Shown piece after piece: positions 1-7,196 of a DNA stretch of 19,178 nt (positions are counted from its first letter, which is position 1; each line of letters opens with the position of its first letter). The notes under the pieces were generated by a model. The model was given only the letters and a program-made list of their open reading frames with translations. It was not told where the DNA came from and made no database searches. The translations under genes were made by a program, and so were the position numbers. This DNA comes from Gp22-AA3 sp964384905 (GTDB lineage Bacteria > Acidobacteriota > Polarisedimenticolia > Gp22-AA2), in assembly GCA_964384905.1 (NCBI GenBank), contig CAYLND010000063.1, positions 1 to 19,178 of the forward strand, given 5' to 3'.

Positions 1-128
1 ATCCCCTCCTTCGGTCGCTCCGACGCGCAACGAAGGGCTGGGTCTCCCCCGGGATTGGGCCGAGGTGGCCCGGGTCCGGCCGGTCGGCGCGACCGGTGGG
101 GATCCGTATCGAACGCTGGCTCCTTCCA
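1..128. other. Element sequence without a recognised gene; contains a hairpin
   Basis: No convincing coding region was found here on either strand. The stretch lies directly downstream of the leftward operon. It holds a perfect 7-bp inverted repeat (CCGGTCG at 80-86, CGACCGG at 90-96, 3-base loop). On the minus strand this follows the HNH stop codon, but no T-run follows it, so it is not a classical intrinsic terminator. The element continues beyond the left edge. Confidence 0.4.
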
Positions 129-485
129 TCATCTGCTGTTCGCCCTGCGCCGATCGATGCGCTGCTTCCAGGAATCATGGCACAGCTTGCAGAGCGCCTG
201 GTAATTGCTTTCATCGTCCGGACCTCCTTCCCGCAGGGGCAGCCGATGATCGACCACGGTGGCCGGCCGGCCGCAGCCCGGCCTTTCACAAGTCGGATGA
301 TCCTCGAGATAGGCGCGCCGGCGGCCATCCCACCTGCGATCATAGCCGCGGGCCGAGGCGCTCGGCCTTCCTTTATCGATGCGCTGACGCGCCAGACGGG
401 CGTGCTCGCGGCAGAAACCATACCGGCCGCGCAGGAGCGTCCCGCACCCGGAATACCGGCAGGGATGCGCGGCGAGCCAGGGCAT
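129..485 (-). CDS. HNH endonuclease, phage type
   Basis: 118-aa small HNH nuclease of the kind common in phage genomes. The N-terminus has a Cys/His knuckle (C9, C14, C25, H28). The HNH core follows: C66 and C71, the catalytic-type DH at 79-80, N94, then CxxCH at 99-103 (C99, C102, H103). The Cys pairs should bind structural zinc and the His residues the catalytic metal. The start is ATG at 485, which shares one base with the stop of the upstream XRE gene (TGATG), so translation is probably coupled. It is the last gene of the leftward operon in this window. In phages such nucleases often sit beside terminase and assist packaging; no terminase is visible here, so that role is only an inference. 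Confidence 0.85.
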   Translation of the reverse strand: MPWLAAHPCRYSGCGTLLRGRYGFCREHARLARQRIDKGRPSASARGYDRRWDGRRRAYLEDHPTCERPGCGRPATVVDHRLPLREGGPDDESNYQALCKLCHDSWKQRIDRRRANSR

Positions 486-892
486 CAGGCTTTCTTCTCC
501 AGCGTGCCGAGAGCCTCGTCGAGACGCACGGAGATCCCAGACCGCCCGCTTTCGATGTGGCTAATCATCTGACTCGTGACGCCCAAGCGCTCCGCGAGCT
601 CGCCCTGACTCAGATCGAGCCGATGACGTAAGCGGCGCATCCTGGCCGAGGCAACATCCCCGCGCGGCATGGCGACGGCCCGCTGCGGCCGTCGCGGCTC
701 GTCATCGCCATCCACGGGCGCGACTGCGAATGGAATCGCCTTGGGCGTCGCAGGCGCGGCCGCCACGGGCCAGCCGAGACGGAGCCGTATATCACGGGCC
801 TCGGCTTCGAGGCGCTGCAGGGAGCTGGCGATTTTCGAGAGCAGACCGAGGATTGCCGTGTTTCCAGGCGCGGCGCCGTTGAGGTCGCTCAC
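485..892 (-). CDS. XRE-family helix-turn-helix regulator with N-terminal helical region
   Basis: 135 aa. The C-terminal third (about 85-131) is a Cro/C1-type HTH, with the typical pattern LSQGELAERLGVTSQMISHI and then ESGRSGIS. Residues 10-40 form a predicted amphipathic, possibly coiled-coil helix, and 42-82 is a Pro/Ala-rich linker. This helix-linker-HTH layout differs from a compact Cro protein and suggests oligomerisation through the N-terminus. The start overlaps the end of the ATPase gene by four bases (889-892). It probably regulates element genes, but its position at the operon end rather than beside the integrase argues against it being the main lysogeny repressor. Target unknown. 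Confidence 0.8.
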   Translation of the reverse strand: MSDLNGAAPGNTAILGLLSKIASSLQRLEAEARDIRLRLGWPVAAAPATPKAIPFAVAPVDGDDEPRRPQRAVAMPRGDVASARMRRLRHRLDLSQGELAERLGVTSQMISHIESGRSGISVRLDEALGTLEKKA

Positions 893-2589
893 GAGAAGAG
901 CTCGCCGGCGGCGCGCACGGCGCCATACACGATTTCGACGAGCCTCCAGGCCTTCAGACGCTGAAGATAGGCATCGCGCGACGAACGCTGATAGCCGGTC
1001 CTTTCACCGAGGATGTGCCGTTCGATGCTCTCGGGGTACGCTTCGATGAGCGTGCGCAGAATTCTTCTTTCGCCCGCTGGCAAGCGCTGAATCCAATATT
1101 CGCGCAGCTCATCGCCCGTCGGCAAGCGTTCGAAGGAAGGACCCAGCGAGCTGACGCCGGCGTCCGTGGCCAGAATCGCATCCCCATTGACGATGATGAA
1201 TTCCCGGCCGCCCAAGCGCTGCAGGTATGCGTCGCGGGTGGACCGCTTGTATCCGGTGAGAACGGTCAGCTGGTCGCGCGAGACGCCGCCAGCGTGCTGC
1301 GCGATAGCCGTCAGGATCTTCCGTTCGCCTCGAGCCATGGCGCCGCTGCCCGAGATCTCGCGCCGAGAGGCGGGGCTTGCAGGCGTCTGCCCTCGCAGCT
1401 CCGGCGGCCGCCAGACCGTTACCGTGCGGATTCCTGGAGGCGTCTGTTGCGCGGCAAGCGCGTTCCGGAGCTGGATGGACCAGCCGACGACATCCTGAAG
1501 GCGAGCATCGAGCTGCGCGCCGATCGCCTGCGCCCGGGTGATTGCCGCCTCCAGGCGTTTCACCATGCCATCCTTCAGAACCGGGATCTCGATGCGTTTC
1601 TCTTTCGCCGGCACAGCCGCTGCCGGCTTCTTCGTCAATTCCTTCTTCAGCTCGGCGATCTGCCGGCGGAGCTCGCGCGGGTCCTCGGCCTTGGCGCGCT
1701 CGACCGTCGCCGCCATCTCGCTGCGCAGCGCGTCGAGATCGATCGGCGAGAGCTCGCGCGCCGCGGCGCGGCGGCCGACCTTCGGCGTGCTCGAGGCGTC
1801 GAACGTCCTCTTCGACGAGACCGCCACGACCTTGGATACCTTCAGCCATGCCGGCGACCAGACGTGGGGATGGCCCGTCTCGAGCTTCGGCAGCTCGAGA
1901 TCGATGTCCTCATCGATGCCCTTCTCCGCGATCCAGCCCTTGATCGTCTTGCGCTCCTGGGGCCCGGTGAGCTGGAAGCAGAAGAGCAGCTCGGTCAGGT
2001 TGAGGACCTTCTTGTTCACCTCCTGGGGCCGCTGCGAGAGGAGCGAACCGCCGATCCCGAAATTCCGGCCGAGCTTCCACAACCGCGTGAAGGCGTGCAG
2101 CATGCGCGCCTCGTCGCGCTGCGGATTCTGGGGCACAAACTCCTGGCACTCCTCGACGAACAGGTGCACCGCTGACGGCGAGGCCTTCTTGCGGAAGAAG
2201 AACCGATCCGCGAAATCCTGCGCGAAGCGCGCCTTCTGCGCGTCCGATTCGAACTGGCTGACGTCGACGACCGCGGAGAGGGCGCGATCGACCACCAGAT
2301 TGGCGATGAGCGCGCCGCCGCCGGGCTCGAGCGGCACGTCGCCGCGCAGGCCTCCGAAGACAGGAAGCGCGATGCCGGGGCTCTTGCCGTCCGCCTCGAG
2401 CCGCAGGCCGTACCAGACGCCGACGGGATCGAGGACGACGAACTGGGCCGCGGCCGCATGCATCTGCTCGGCGAGGAGCTGCGCCGCGTACGTCTTGCCG
2501 CTGCCCGTGCGGCCGAGGAAGCCGATCTTCTCGGTCACGGCCTCGAGCGGGAGGGCCAGATCCTCGGCGATCGTCAGGCGGGTCCCCAT
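889..2589 (-). CDS. HerA/FtsK-superfamily ATPase with two C-terminal winged-helix repeats
   Basis: 566 aa. Walker A GRTGSGKT is at 26-33, Walker B VHLFVEE at 141-147, and a conserved SQRPQEVNKKVL stretch begins near 185, all as in HerA/VirB4-type DNA-translocating ATPases. Residues 290-325 are Lys/Glu-rich and probably coiled coil. The C-terminus holds two related copies of a winged-helix-like unit (about 421-477 and 506-562), both containing RDAYLQRL, which would bind DNA. Host HerA works with the NurA nuclease in end resection; no NurA is present, and the nearby HNH protein is the only nuclease visible. Possible roles are DNA packaging or translocation, replication restart or conjugative transfer. 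It starts at ATG 2589, overlapping the upstream stop by one base (TGATG). Confidence 0.8.
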   Translation of the reverse strand: MGTRLTIAEDLALPLEAVTEKIGFLGRTGSGKTYAAQLLAEQMHAAAAQFVVLDPVGVWYGLRLEADGKSPGIALPVFGGLRGDVPLEPGGGALIANLVVDRALSAVVDVSQFESDAQKARFAQDFADRFFFRKKASPSAVHLFVEECQEFVPQNPQRDEARMLHAFTRLWKLGRNFGIGGSLLSQRPQEVNKKVLNLTELLFCFQLTGPQERKTIKGWIAEKGIDEDIDLELPKLETGHPHVWSPAWLKVSKVVAVSSKRTFDASSTPKVGRRAAARELSPIDLDALRSEMAATVERAKAEDPRELRRQIAELKKELTKKPAAAVPAKEKRIEIPVLKDGMVKRLEAAITRAQAIGAQLDARLQDVVGWSIQLRNALAAQQTPPGIRTVTVWRPPELRGQTPASPASRREISGSGAMARGERKILTAIAQHAGGVSRDQLTVLTGYKRSTRDAYLQRLGGREFIIVNGDAILATDAGVSSLGPSFERLPTGDELREYWIQRLPAGERRILRTLIEAYPESIERHILGERTGYQRSSRDAYLQRLKAWRLVEIVYGAVRAAGELFS

Positions 2590-2903
2590 CAGAAGCCCTC
2601 ATCATCGCCCGCGTCCGATGGCGGATTCGGGAGAGCCCGCGGCAGCTCCCAGGCCTGGACCGGGCGGATCTCGGACGCCGCCGCGACGGCACGCGCCATG
2701 GCTTCGGTGGTCGGGGCCAGCGCGTAGACCGAGCCGGGCGCGACGAACTGGGTCGCGATCGGGCCGCTGATCCAGTCGGTGACGCGCACGAGCCCGGGCC
2801 CCAGCGGGACGCAGGCCTGGGCCAGATCGCGCGACATCAGTGGCGCGTTCGGGAACAGCGAATGCAGGGACGGCGGTAGTGTCGGCTCCTTGCGGTCGCC
2901 CAT
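2589..2903 (-). CDS. Hypothetical protein, 104 aa
   Basis: Not recognised. The start ATG at 2903 shares its A with the TGA stop of the ParB-like gene (TGATG), and its own stop shares a base with the ATPase start. This tight packing is the main support for the gene. The protein is Pro/Ala-rich with no membrane segment and one cysteine, and ends in the acidic tail DAGDDEGF. A short TDWISGPIATQF segment looks like a folded strand region. Its place between ParB and the ATPase suggests a role in the same DNA-processing step. A longer reading in this frame, back to 3533, would overlap the ParB gene and is not favoured. Confidence 0.65.
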   Translation of the reverse strand: MGDRKEPTLPPSLHSLFPNAPLMSRDLAQACVPLGPGLVRVTDWISGPIATQFVAPGSVYALAPTTEAMARAVAAASEIRPVQAWELPRALPNPPSDAGDDEGF

Positions 2904-4510
2904 CACCGCCCTCGTTTCTTCAGGCGCGCGGGTTTCTTCGCAGACGTCTGCACCGGCGCGGCGCGGTTGAGGATGGCGCCGACGTCGACGCCCAGCGCCT
3001 TGGCGGCGCTGCGCAGCGAATTCTCGGCGTCGTAGCCCTGCGCCGCGACGACGATCGAGAGGAACGCCGCGTGGCGGACCAGATCCTCCGCCGCGCGGCC
3101 ACGCGGCACGGCGCTCGCCATCTTGGCCGCGCGCCGCCGGTGCCATTCCTCGCCGATCGATCCGACGACGAGGCCGGCGAGCGGGCCCTCGCCGCCGGCG
3201 GGCGCCTTCTTCACGGCCGCGGCGAGCGCCTCCAGGATCGCCGGCAGCGCCTCGTTCCAGCGCTTCCGGGCCGCCTCGTGCGCCGCCTGCTGCTCCTTGC
3301 GCCGCTGCTCCTGCCGGTCGTAATCCTCCTGCTTCCCCGCGGCGTCGCCGACTCCGGCCATCGACCGGCGCCGCTTGGCGCGCTCCTTCTGCCAGGCGCC
3401 CCAGTGCACGGCGCATTTCTCCTTGTTGACGCAGACGAGGAAGGCCTGGCCCTGGCCCGGCCCCGAGACGACGAAGCCGATGCGCGAGGCCTCGCACGGC
3501 TTCGATTTCTCGAGCCCGTCGGCGCGCTTCCACCCCTGCTCGCCATGGACCCGCTCGCCGCCGGCGGAGGCGCGCACCGAGTCGGCCGCCATGTACTCGC
3601 GCGTGATCGCGATCGCCTTGAGCTTGTCGTCGGCATGGACCGCGAGAAGGTTGGCGGTCTCGGGAAAGAGAAACGGATCGACGGCTTCGCGGCGGGCGCG
3701 CACATGGCGCTGGATGTGGTCCGCCAGCTCGCGCACGCTTACCGCCTTGACACCGAGGTACGGATCCTTCGCCTCGGCGCGGCTCGACTGCTCCGGCGTC
3801 ATGCCCTCGAACGGCAGCTCGGCGCGCTCCTCCTCGAACAGGCCGTCGCGGAGCCCGCCGTATTTCTCGGGATCGACGAGCAGGCCCTGCTCCTCCGCGG
3901 GCAGGCGCGCGATCAGGATGGCGTGCCCCGCCTCGAACTTGCCGCGCAGGAACAGATCCTGCGCCCGGGGCGTCAGCTGCAGCAGCTTGAGCCGGTCGTA
4001 GACGTACTTCTCGCTGCGCCCGACGCGCGCCGCGATGCGCGCGACGTCGTAGCCGGCGGTCTTCTGGAGCGCCTGGTAGCCCGCGGCCTCCTCGAGCGGA
4101 TGCACGTCCTCGCGCTGGTCGTTCTCGATGACCAGAACCTCGAGGAGCTCGGCATCGCTCATCTCGCGGGCGACGACCGGCACGCCGTCGAGCCCGGCGG
4201 CGCGCGCCGCGCGGTAGCGCCTGTGACCGGCGGCGATCTCGTACACGCGGCCGCGCGGCCCGGGCATCTCGCCCCAGCCCGGCACCGGCCGGACCAGGAG
4301 CGGCGTCAGGACCCCCTTCTCGCGGACGCTCGACGTCAGCTCCTCGAGCGCGGCCGGGTCGAACCGCTTGCGCGGGTTCCGCGGCGACTCGACCAGCTCG
4401 CCCAGAGGGACGGACTGGACGTAGCGGCTCGATCCGGGCAGGACCGGCCGCGCGGCCGATCGCTCCGGGGTTTCAACGGCTATCTCCGCCGTAGCGGTCT
4501 TGCGTGTCAT
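2903..4510 (-). CDS. ParB/Spo0J-like protein with a long C-terminal extension
   Basis: 535 aa from ATG 4510, chosen because a strong Shine-Dalgarno (GAGGAGGAG) lies just upstream; an earlier in-frame start at 4630 would overlap the preceding gene heavily. Residues 33-131 match the ParB N-terminal (CTPase-type) domain: SPRNPRKRFD at 42-51, GHRRYRAA at 95-102 (the GERRxRA box) and ENDQREDVHPLEEA from 129. A KorB-like HTH follows at about 150-178. The remaining 330 residues are unusual: a Cys cluster (CVNKEKCAVHW), a charged Arg/Gln/Glu helix, then a helical tail ending in Lys/Arg. No ParA is present, and phage proteins of this layout are usually found in replication modules, so a DNA-binding clamp role at the element's origin is as likely as partition. 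Confidence 0.85.
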   Translation of the reverse strand: MTRKTATAEIAVETPERSAARPVLPGSSRYVQSVPLGELVESPRNPRKRFDPAALEELTSSVREKGVLTPLLVRPVPGWGEMPGPRGRVYEIAAGHRRYRAARAAGLDGVPVVAREMSDAELLEVLVIENDQREDVHPLEEAAGYQALQKTAGYDVARIAARVGRSEKYVYDRLKLLQLTPRAQDLFLRGKFEAGHAILIARLPAEEQGLLVDPEKYGGLRDGLFEEERAELPFEGMTPEQSSRAEAKDPYLGVKAVSVRELADHIQRHVRARREAVDPFLFPETANLLAVHADDKLKAIAITREYMAADSVRASAGGERVHGEQGWKRADGLEKSKPCEASRIGFVVSGPGQGQAFLVCVNKEKCAVHWGAWQKERAKRRRSMAGVGDAAGKQEDYDRQEQRRKEQQAAHEAARKRWNEALPAILEALAAAVKKAPAGGEGPLAGLVVGSIGEEWHRRRAAKMASAVPRGRAAEDLVRHAAFLSIVVAAQGYDAENSLRSAAKALGVDVGAILNRAAPVQTSAKKPARLKKRGR

Positions 4511-4728
4511 GGGCTCCTCCTCGCTTCGGTGCCATGGATGAAATCCAGCCTTCGAACCTCCTCGCGGATGAACAGCTCCTCGACGACCAGGCGCTCCCGC
4601 CGGCACAGAGCGTGCGCCTTGAGGAGCCACTCGCGGATCTCCGGCCAGGCCCCGTCGGGCACGACGACGGGCTCGAGCCGGAGAGCGGCCGCGACCGCGA
4701 GCCGGGCCGGATCGCGCCGCGCGCTCAC
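4507..4728 (-). CDS. Small hypothetical protein, 73 aa
   Basis: Not recognised. It starts with GTG at 4728, overlapping the stop of the replication gene (GTGA), and ends in a four-base overlap with the ParB start (ATGA), which strongly suggests translational coupling on both sides. The protein is mostly helical and charged, with Arg/Glu-rich stretches (CRRERLVVEELFIREEVRR) and one cysteine. Lying between initiator and ParB genes, it may be a small adaptor or helicase-loader-like protein, but nothing in the sequence proves this. Confidence 0.65.
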   Translation of the reverse strand: MSARRDPARLAVAAALRLEPVVVPDGAWPEIREWLLKAHALCRRERLVVEELFIREEVRRLDFIHGTEARRSP

Positions 4729-5774
4729 GGCGGACCCGCGGCGCGCCGCGCCCGCTCGCGATCGTGCGCCAGCGCGATCGCCTCGGCGCGGCTCATGGTC
4801 TCGCGCGCCGCGCTCTTGCGCCGGGCCTCGTCGAGATCGACGGCCTCCACCTGGCGGCGGACGTCCTCGAGGTCTTCCGGCTCGCCGTCCTCGCCCGGAT
4901 CCGGGAGGCCGAGATAGCGCGGGAAGTTCATCGGGCGGAACAGGGTCACCGGGTTGAAGTGCGGCCGCATGTCCTTGTCTCCCGGGGCGCGCTCGGCGCG
5001 CAGCCAGACCCGCGCCATGGCGCGCACCACGCGCCGGCAGGCGTCCTCGCCGGCATCGGTGTGGCGGGCGTGCAGCCGGTCGAGATAGGCGCCGCGTTCG
5101 GCGAAGGTGGTCCCGCCGACGCGGTTCATGTAGGCGACGACAGAGGCGCAGGTCGGGCACGCCCCGGTGTGCGCTTTTTCCTGCTCCTGTTCTTGTTCCT
5201 GCTCCTGTTCCTGGCTTCGAAGGCCCTTCGAAGCCCCTTCGGAGCCCCTTGCAAGGCCCTTCGAAGGCCCTTCGAAGCCCCTTCGAAGGCCCTTCCAAGG
5301 GCCTTCCTCCGGCAGGTTGTAGAGCGCGCGATATTTTTCGTAGAAGTCGATGAGGAACGGCGAGTTGCGCACCGATTCGGCTTCGCGCACCAGCCCCTGT
5401 ATGCGGTTGTCGCCCGGCCGCAGGCTCTCCCCGATCTGGATCCGCGCCATCTCCGGTACCCATACGGTCTCAGAGATCGGATCGTAGTAGGCGAAACCAC
5501 AACCTGTACCCCCACCCCCCGGGGGGGAGCCCCCAGAGGACCCCTTCGAAGGGGCTTCGGAGGCCCTTCGAAGGGCCTTCAACGCGGCGGCGCGCGAGAT
5601 GCCCACTTCATGGCAAAGCGTCGGCAGCGGCAGGTAATACAGGCCCATCATGTTCGATCCTGGCGAGGTGATGAGGTAGAGGGCGACGACCTGGACGTCG
5701 CGGCCGGAATCGCGCAGAAATTTCCCGGTCGTGCCGGTCCAGAACCGCGGGCAGACCTTGGCGTAATCGCGCAC
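4725..5774 (-). CDS. Phage-type replication protein (winged-helix N-terminus, Phg_2220-like C-terminal domain)
   Basis: 349 aa from GTG 5774, preceded by a GGGGGG ribosome site. Residues 1-155 look like the phage replication N-domain with an HTH at about 48-72. A Gly/Pro run (82-91) and a repeat-coded linker (about 158-185) follow, then a Gln-Glu repeat (188-200). Residues 212-288, with a YMNRVGGTTF opening and an RPxFNPVTLF...YL ending, match the conserved phage C-terminal domain (Phg_2220_C / TIGR02220) as I know it. Such proteins act as initiators or helicase loaders. The linker DNA is an array of 11-base palindromic repeats, with a second cluster in the N-terminal part, as in lambda O, where the origin lies inside the initiator gene. 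Confidence 0.75.
   Translation of the reverse strand: MRDYAKVCPRFWTGTTGKFLRDSGRDVQVVALYLITSPGSNMMGLYYLPLPTLCHEVGISRAAALKALRRASEAPSKGSSGGSPPGGGGTGCGFAYYDPISETVWVPEMARIQIGESLRPGDNRIQGLVREAESVRNSPFLIDFYEKYRALYNLPEEGPWKGLRRGFEGPSKGLARGSEGASKGLRSQEQEQEQEQEQEKAHTGACPTCASVVAYMNRVGGTTFAERGAYLDRLHARHTDAGEDACRRVVRAMARVWLRAERAPGDKDMRPHFNPVTLFRPMNFPRYLGLPDPGEDGEPEDLEDVRRQVEAVDLDEARRKSAARETMSRAEAIALAHDRERARRAAGPP
5215..5307. repeat. Array of eight 11-base palindromic repeats (iteron-like), main cluster
   Basis: Eight head-to-tail units of CTTCGAAGSCC run from 5215 to 5302, followed by a partial CTTCC. Five units keep the perfect CTTCGAAG palindrome; the variants are CTTCGGAG, CTTGCAAG and CTTCCAAG. Because 11 is not a multiple of 3, three units code for one 11-residue protein period (GPSKGLARGSE-type). 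Spacing close to one helical turn would place every site on the same DNA face, as expected for bound initiator. The array is inside the replication gene, next to a hexanucleotide-type CTGCTC/CTGTTC run at 5180-5213 that codes for Gln-Glu. Confidence 0.9.
5544..5580. repeat. Second cluster of the 11-base palindromic repeat
   Basis: Three further units (CTTCGAAGGGG, CTTCGGAGGCC, CTTCGAAGGGC) at 5544-5576 plus a partial CTTC. They lie about 240 bases from the main array, in the N-terminal coding part of the same replication gene. A run of C then G at 5511-5527 is nearby, coding for Pro/Gly. The same unit twice in one gene argues for DNA function rather than protein need. Confidence 0.85.
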
Positions 5775-5798
5775 TTTTCCCCCCGCCGCAGCGGCCTG

Positions 5799-6149
5799 CT
5801 ACGCTCCGGCCGCTCGTTCCTTCGGGTCCGGGCGGACGCAGGCCCCGCGGCCGCGCCCTCCATACCAGAGCCCCAGGCCGCCGCGCTCGTCCTCCGTGTG
5901 CGCCCGGCCGTCCTTCCTCAGATCCTCAAGCCGCAGCTGGAGGCGCAGCCTCCAGCAGTGCGGATCGCCGACGCGCTCGCGCGCCGCGACGATCCCCAGC
6001 TCCTCGACGGTGTGCCCCGGATGGCGGGACAGCAGATCGAGCACGTACTCTTCGGGACAATCGGGCCATTTCGTCAGAGGCTCGTCTGCGGGCCGCGCGA
6101 ACAGCGGCCCGATCGGACGCTCGAGCGCATCTTCGCGGCCGCGCTTCAC
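5799..6149 (-). CDS. Small winged-helix-like protein, 116 aa
   Basis: It starts with GTG at 6149, overlapping the upstream stop (GTGA), and ends 24 bases before the replication gene. The middle (about 34-95) has the pattern of a winged helix: YVLDLLSRHPGHTVEELGIV, a basic helix WRLRLQLRLEDLRKDG, then a Gly-rich wing ending in GLWYGG. This indicates DNA binding. Two cysteines (31, 65) are isolated. It directly precedes the replication gene, so it may regulate or assist initiation. Not assigned to a named family. Confidence 0.65.
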   Translation of the reverse strand: MKRGREDALERPIGPLFARPADEPLTKWPDCPEEYVLDLLSRHPGHTVEELGIVAARERVGDPHCWRLRLQLRLEDLRKDGRAHTEDERGGLGLWYGGRGRGACVRPDPKERAAGA

Positions 6150-6796
6150 GCGGGCCCCGGGCAGAGCGACCGGAACACCCGCACCTTCTCGAGCAGATCC
6201 TTGAGCGCGCCGCCGCCTTCGCGCTGGGCGACGTCGAGAAGCGCGGGCAGCCCCGATTCGACGCTCGCCTCGATCTCCTGCGCCGTGGCGAGGCGGCCGC
6301 GCGCGTAGAACTCGAGCGCCTCCGGCGGGCCCACGCGCAGCAGCGGCCGCCGGCGCGGGTCGAAGAAGACCGAATAGCCGCCCGTGCTCCACAGGAGGGT
6401 CACGCCAGGATTGCGATCGAGCGGAACGCCGGCCGAGGTCTCGTGGAGCGCGTCCTTGGCGTCCTGGCGGCGCACCATCTCGGGACGCGTCAGGAACGGG
6501 CAGTTCCGCGCCGACCAGCGCGCGCACTCGAGGTGCGCGGGCGGCTCGGCCGTCGTCCGCGTGATGCCGCACATCGGGCCCAGGACGAAGGTCAGATGGA
6601 CGCCGAGCGGCACGCCGCAGACCCAGCACAGGCGGTCACGCACGGCACGCCGCCATTTCTCGGCGTCCGCGGCGCGGAACTCCGGCTTGCCGTCGACCCA
6701 GGTGACGAACCATGGAACCGGATAGCCGCGATCGTCGACCGGCAGGCGCTTCAGGCGCGCCGGCAACGGCTCGAGCTCGGGCCGGAGCGCGGTCAT
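6146..6796 (-). CDS. Phage-associated Zn-binding hypothetical protein, 216 aa
   Basis: Starts at ATG 6796 in a four-base overlap with the previous stop and ends in a GTGA overlap. The N-terminal half has DDRGYPVPWFVTWVDGKPEF, then a set of likely zinc ligands: CWVCG, GPMC, HLECA and CPFL. This arrangement recurs in conserved phage and prophage hypotheticals that I recognise by pattern but that have no known activity. The C-terminal half is helical, without motifs. A DNA- or RNA-binding treble-clef-like fold is plausible. No membrane segment. Confidence 0.7.
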   Translation of the reverse strand: MTALRPELEPLPARLKRLPVDDRGYPVPWFVTWVDGKPEFRAADAEKWRRAVRDRLCWVCGVPLGVHLTFVLGPMCGITRTTAEPPAHLECARWSARNCPFLTRPEMVRRQDAKDALHETSAGVPLDRNPGVTLLWSTGGYSVFFDPRRRPLLRVGPPEALEFYARGRLATAQEIEASVESGLPALLDVAQREGGGALKDLLEKVRVFRSLCPGPA

Positions 6797-6966
6797 GCGG
6801 CGGCCCTCGGCTCGAGATCCGGCGCCGGACAGGCGCAGCGCACGACGTGGCGCCCGCAGCGGACGCACACGATCACCTGGTCGGGCGCCCGATCCGCCGC
6901 GCGCCGATCTGGACACGGGCAGGCGCCGAAATCCCGCCCGTGCAGGACGCAGAAGGATCCGCTCAC
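6793..6966 (-). CDS. Cys-rich small protein, 57 aa, probable zinc ribbon
   Basis: Start GTG at 6966 overlaps the stop of the previous gene (GTGA), and the stop overlaps the next start (ATGA). Seven of 57 residues are cysteine: C6, C16, C18, CVRC at 34-37, and CAC at 44-46, with nearby His residues (H9, H40). This fits one or two zinc sites. Function unknown. The four-base overlaps on both sides are the best evidence that this short frame is real; a longer upstream start at 7062 would overlap the membrane-protein gene. Confidence 0.6.
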   Translation of the reverse strand: MSGSFCVLHGRDFGACPCPDRRAADRAPDQVIVCVRCGRHVVRCACPAPDLEPRAAA

Positions 6967-7196
6967 CGCTCCGCCTCGAGAGCGGGCCGGGCCCGCGGCG
7001 CGCGATCGCAGCCGAGAAGGCAGGTCGCGAGCGCGACGCCGGCGCCGGCGAAGATCGCCCATAACAGGATCTCGGCGATCGCCCGCCTAACGAGCGGGCC
7101 GTTCCACCACCACCAGTCGGAAAGCGGCGCGTCCGAGCGCCAGATGTGGGGATTCTCGCGGGCCAGGAGGGCAATCGGACGTCGCGTCTCGCTCAT
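6963..7196 (-). CDS. Small membrane protein, 77 aa
   Basis: Start ATG at 7196 in a four-base overlap with the upstream stop. It has a WWWW cluster (28-31), then one hydrophobic segment at about 39-62 (ending ATCLLGC) followed by Arg-rich residues, which suggests a single transmembrane helix with its charged C-terminus in the cytoplasm. In a phage operon, holin-like or superinfection-type roles come to mind, but the sequence does not decide. A weak lipobox-like LLGC lies at the end of the helix; it is too far from the N-terminus for an ordinary lipoprotein. Confidence 0.6.
   Translation of the reverse strand: MSETRRPIALLARENPHIWRSDAPLSDWWWWNGPLVRRAIAEILLWAIFAGAGVALATCLLGCDRAPRARPALEAER

Noticed and set aside
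80..96. Intrinsic terminator of the leftward operon
   Set aside because: The 7-bp hairpin is real, but no T-run follows it on the minus strand.
2840..4957. 705-aa open frame on the plus strand
   Set aside because: It is the antisense of the ParB-like gene and its neighbours, with Arg/Leu-rich composition and no recognisable domain.
5215..5302. CRISPR array
   Set aside because: The units are 11 bases, directly adjacent and without spacers, and lie inside a coding sequence.
4764..6308. 514-aa open frame on the plus strand
   Set aside because: Antisense of the replication and winged-helix genes; low-complexity translation and no start signal.
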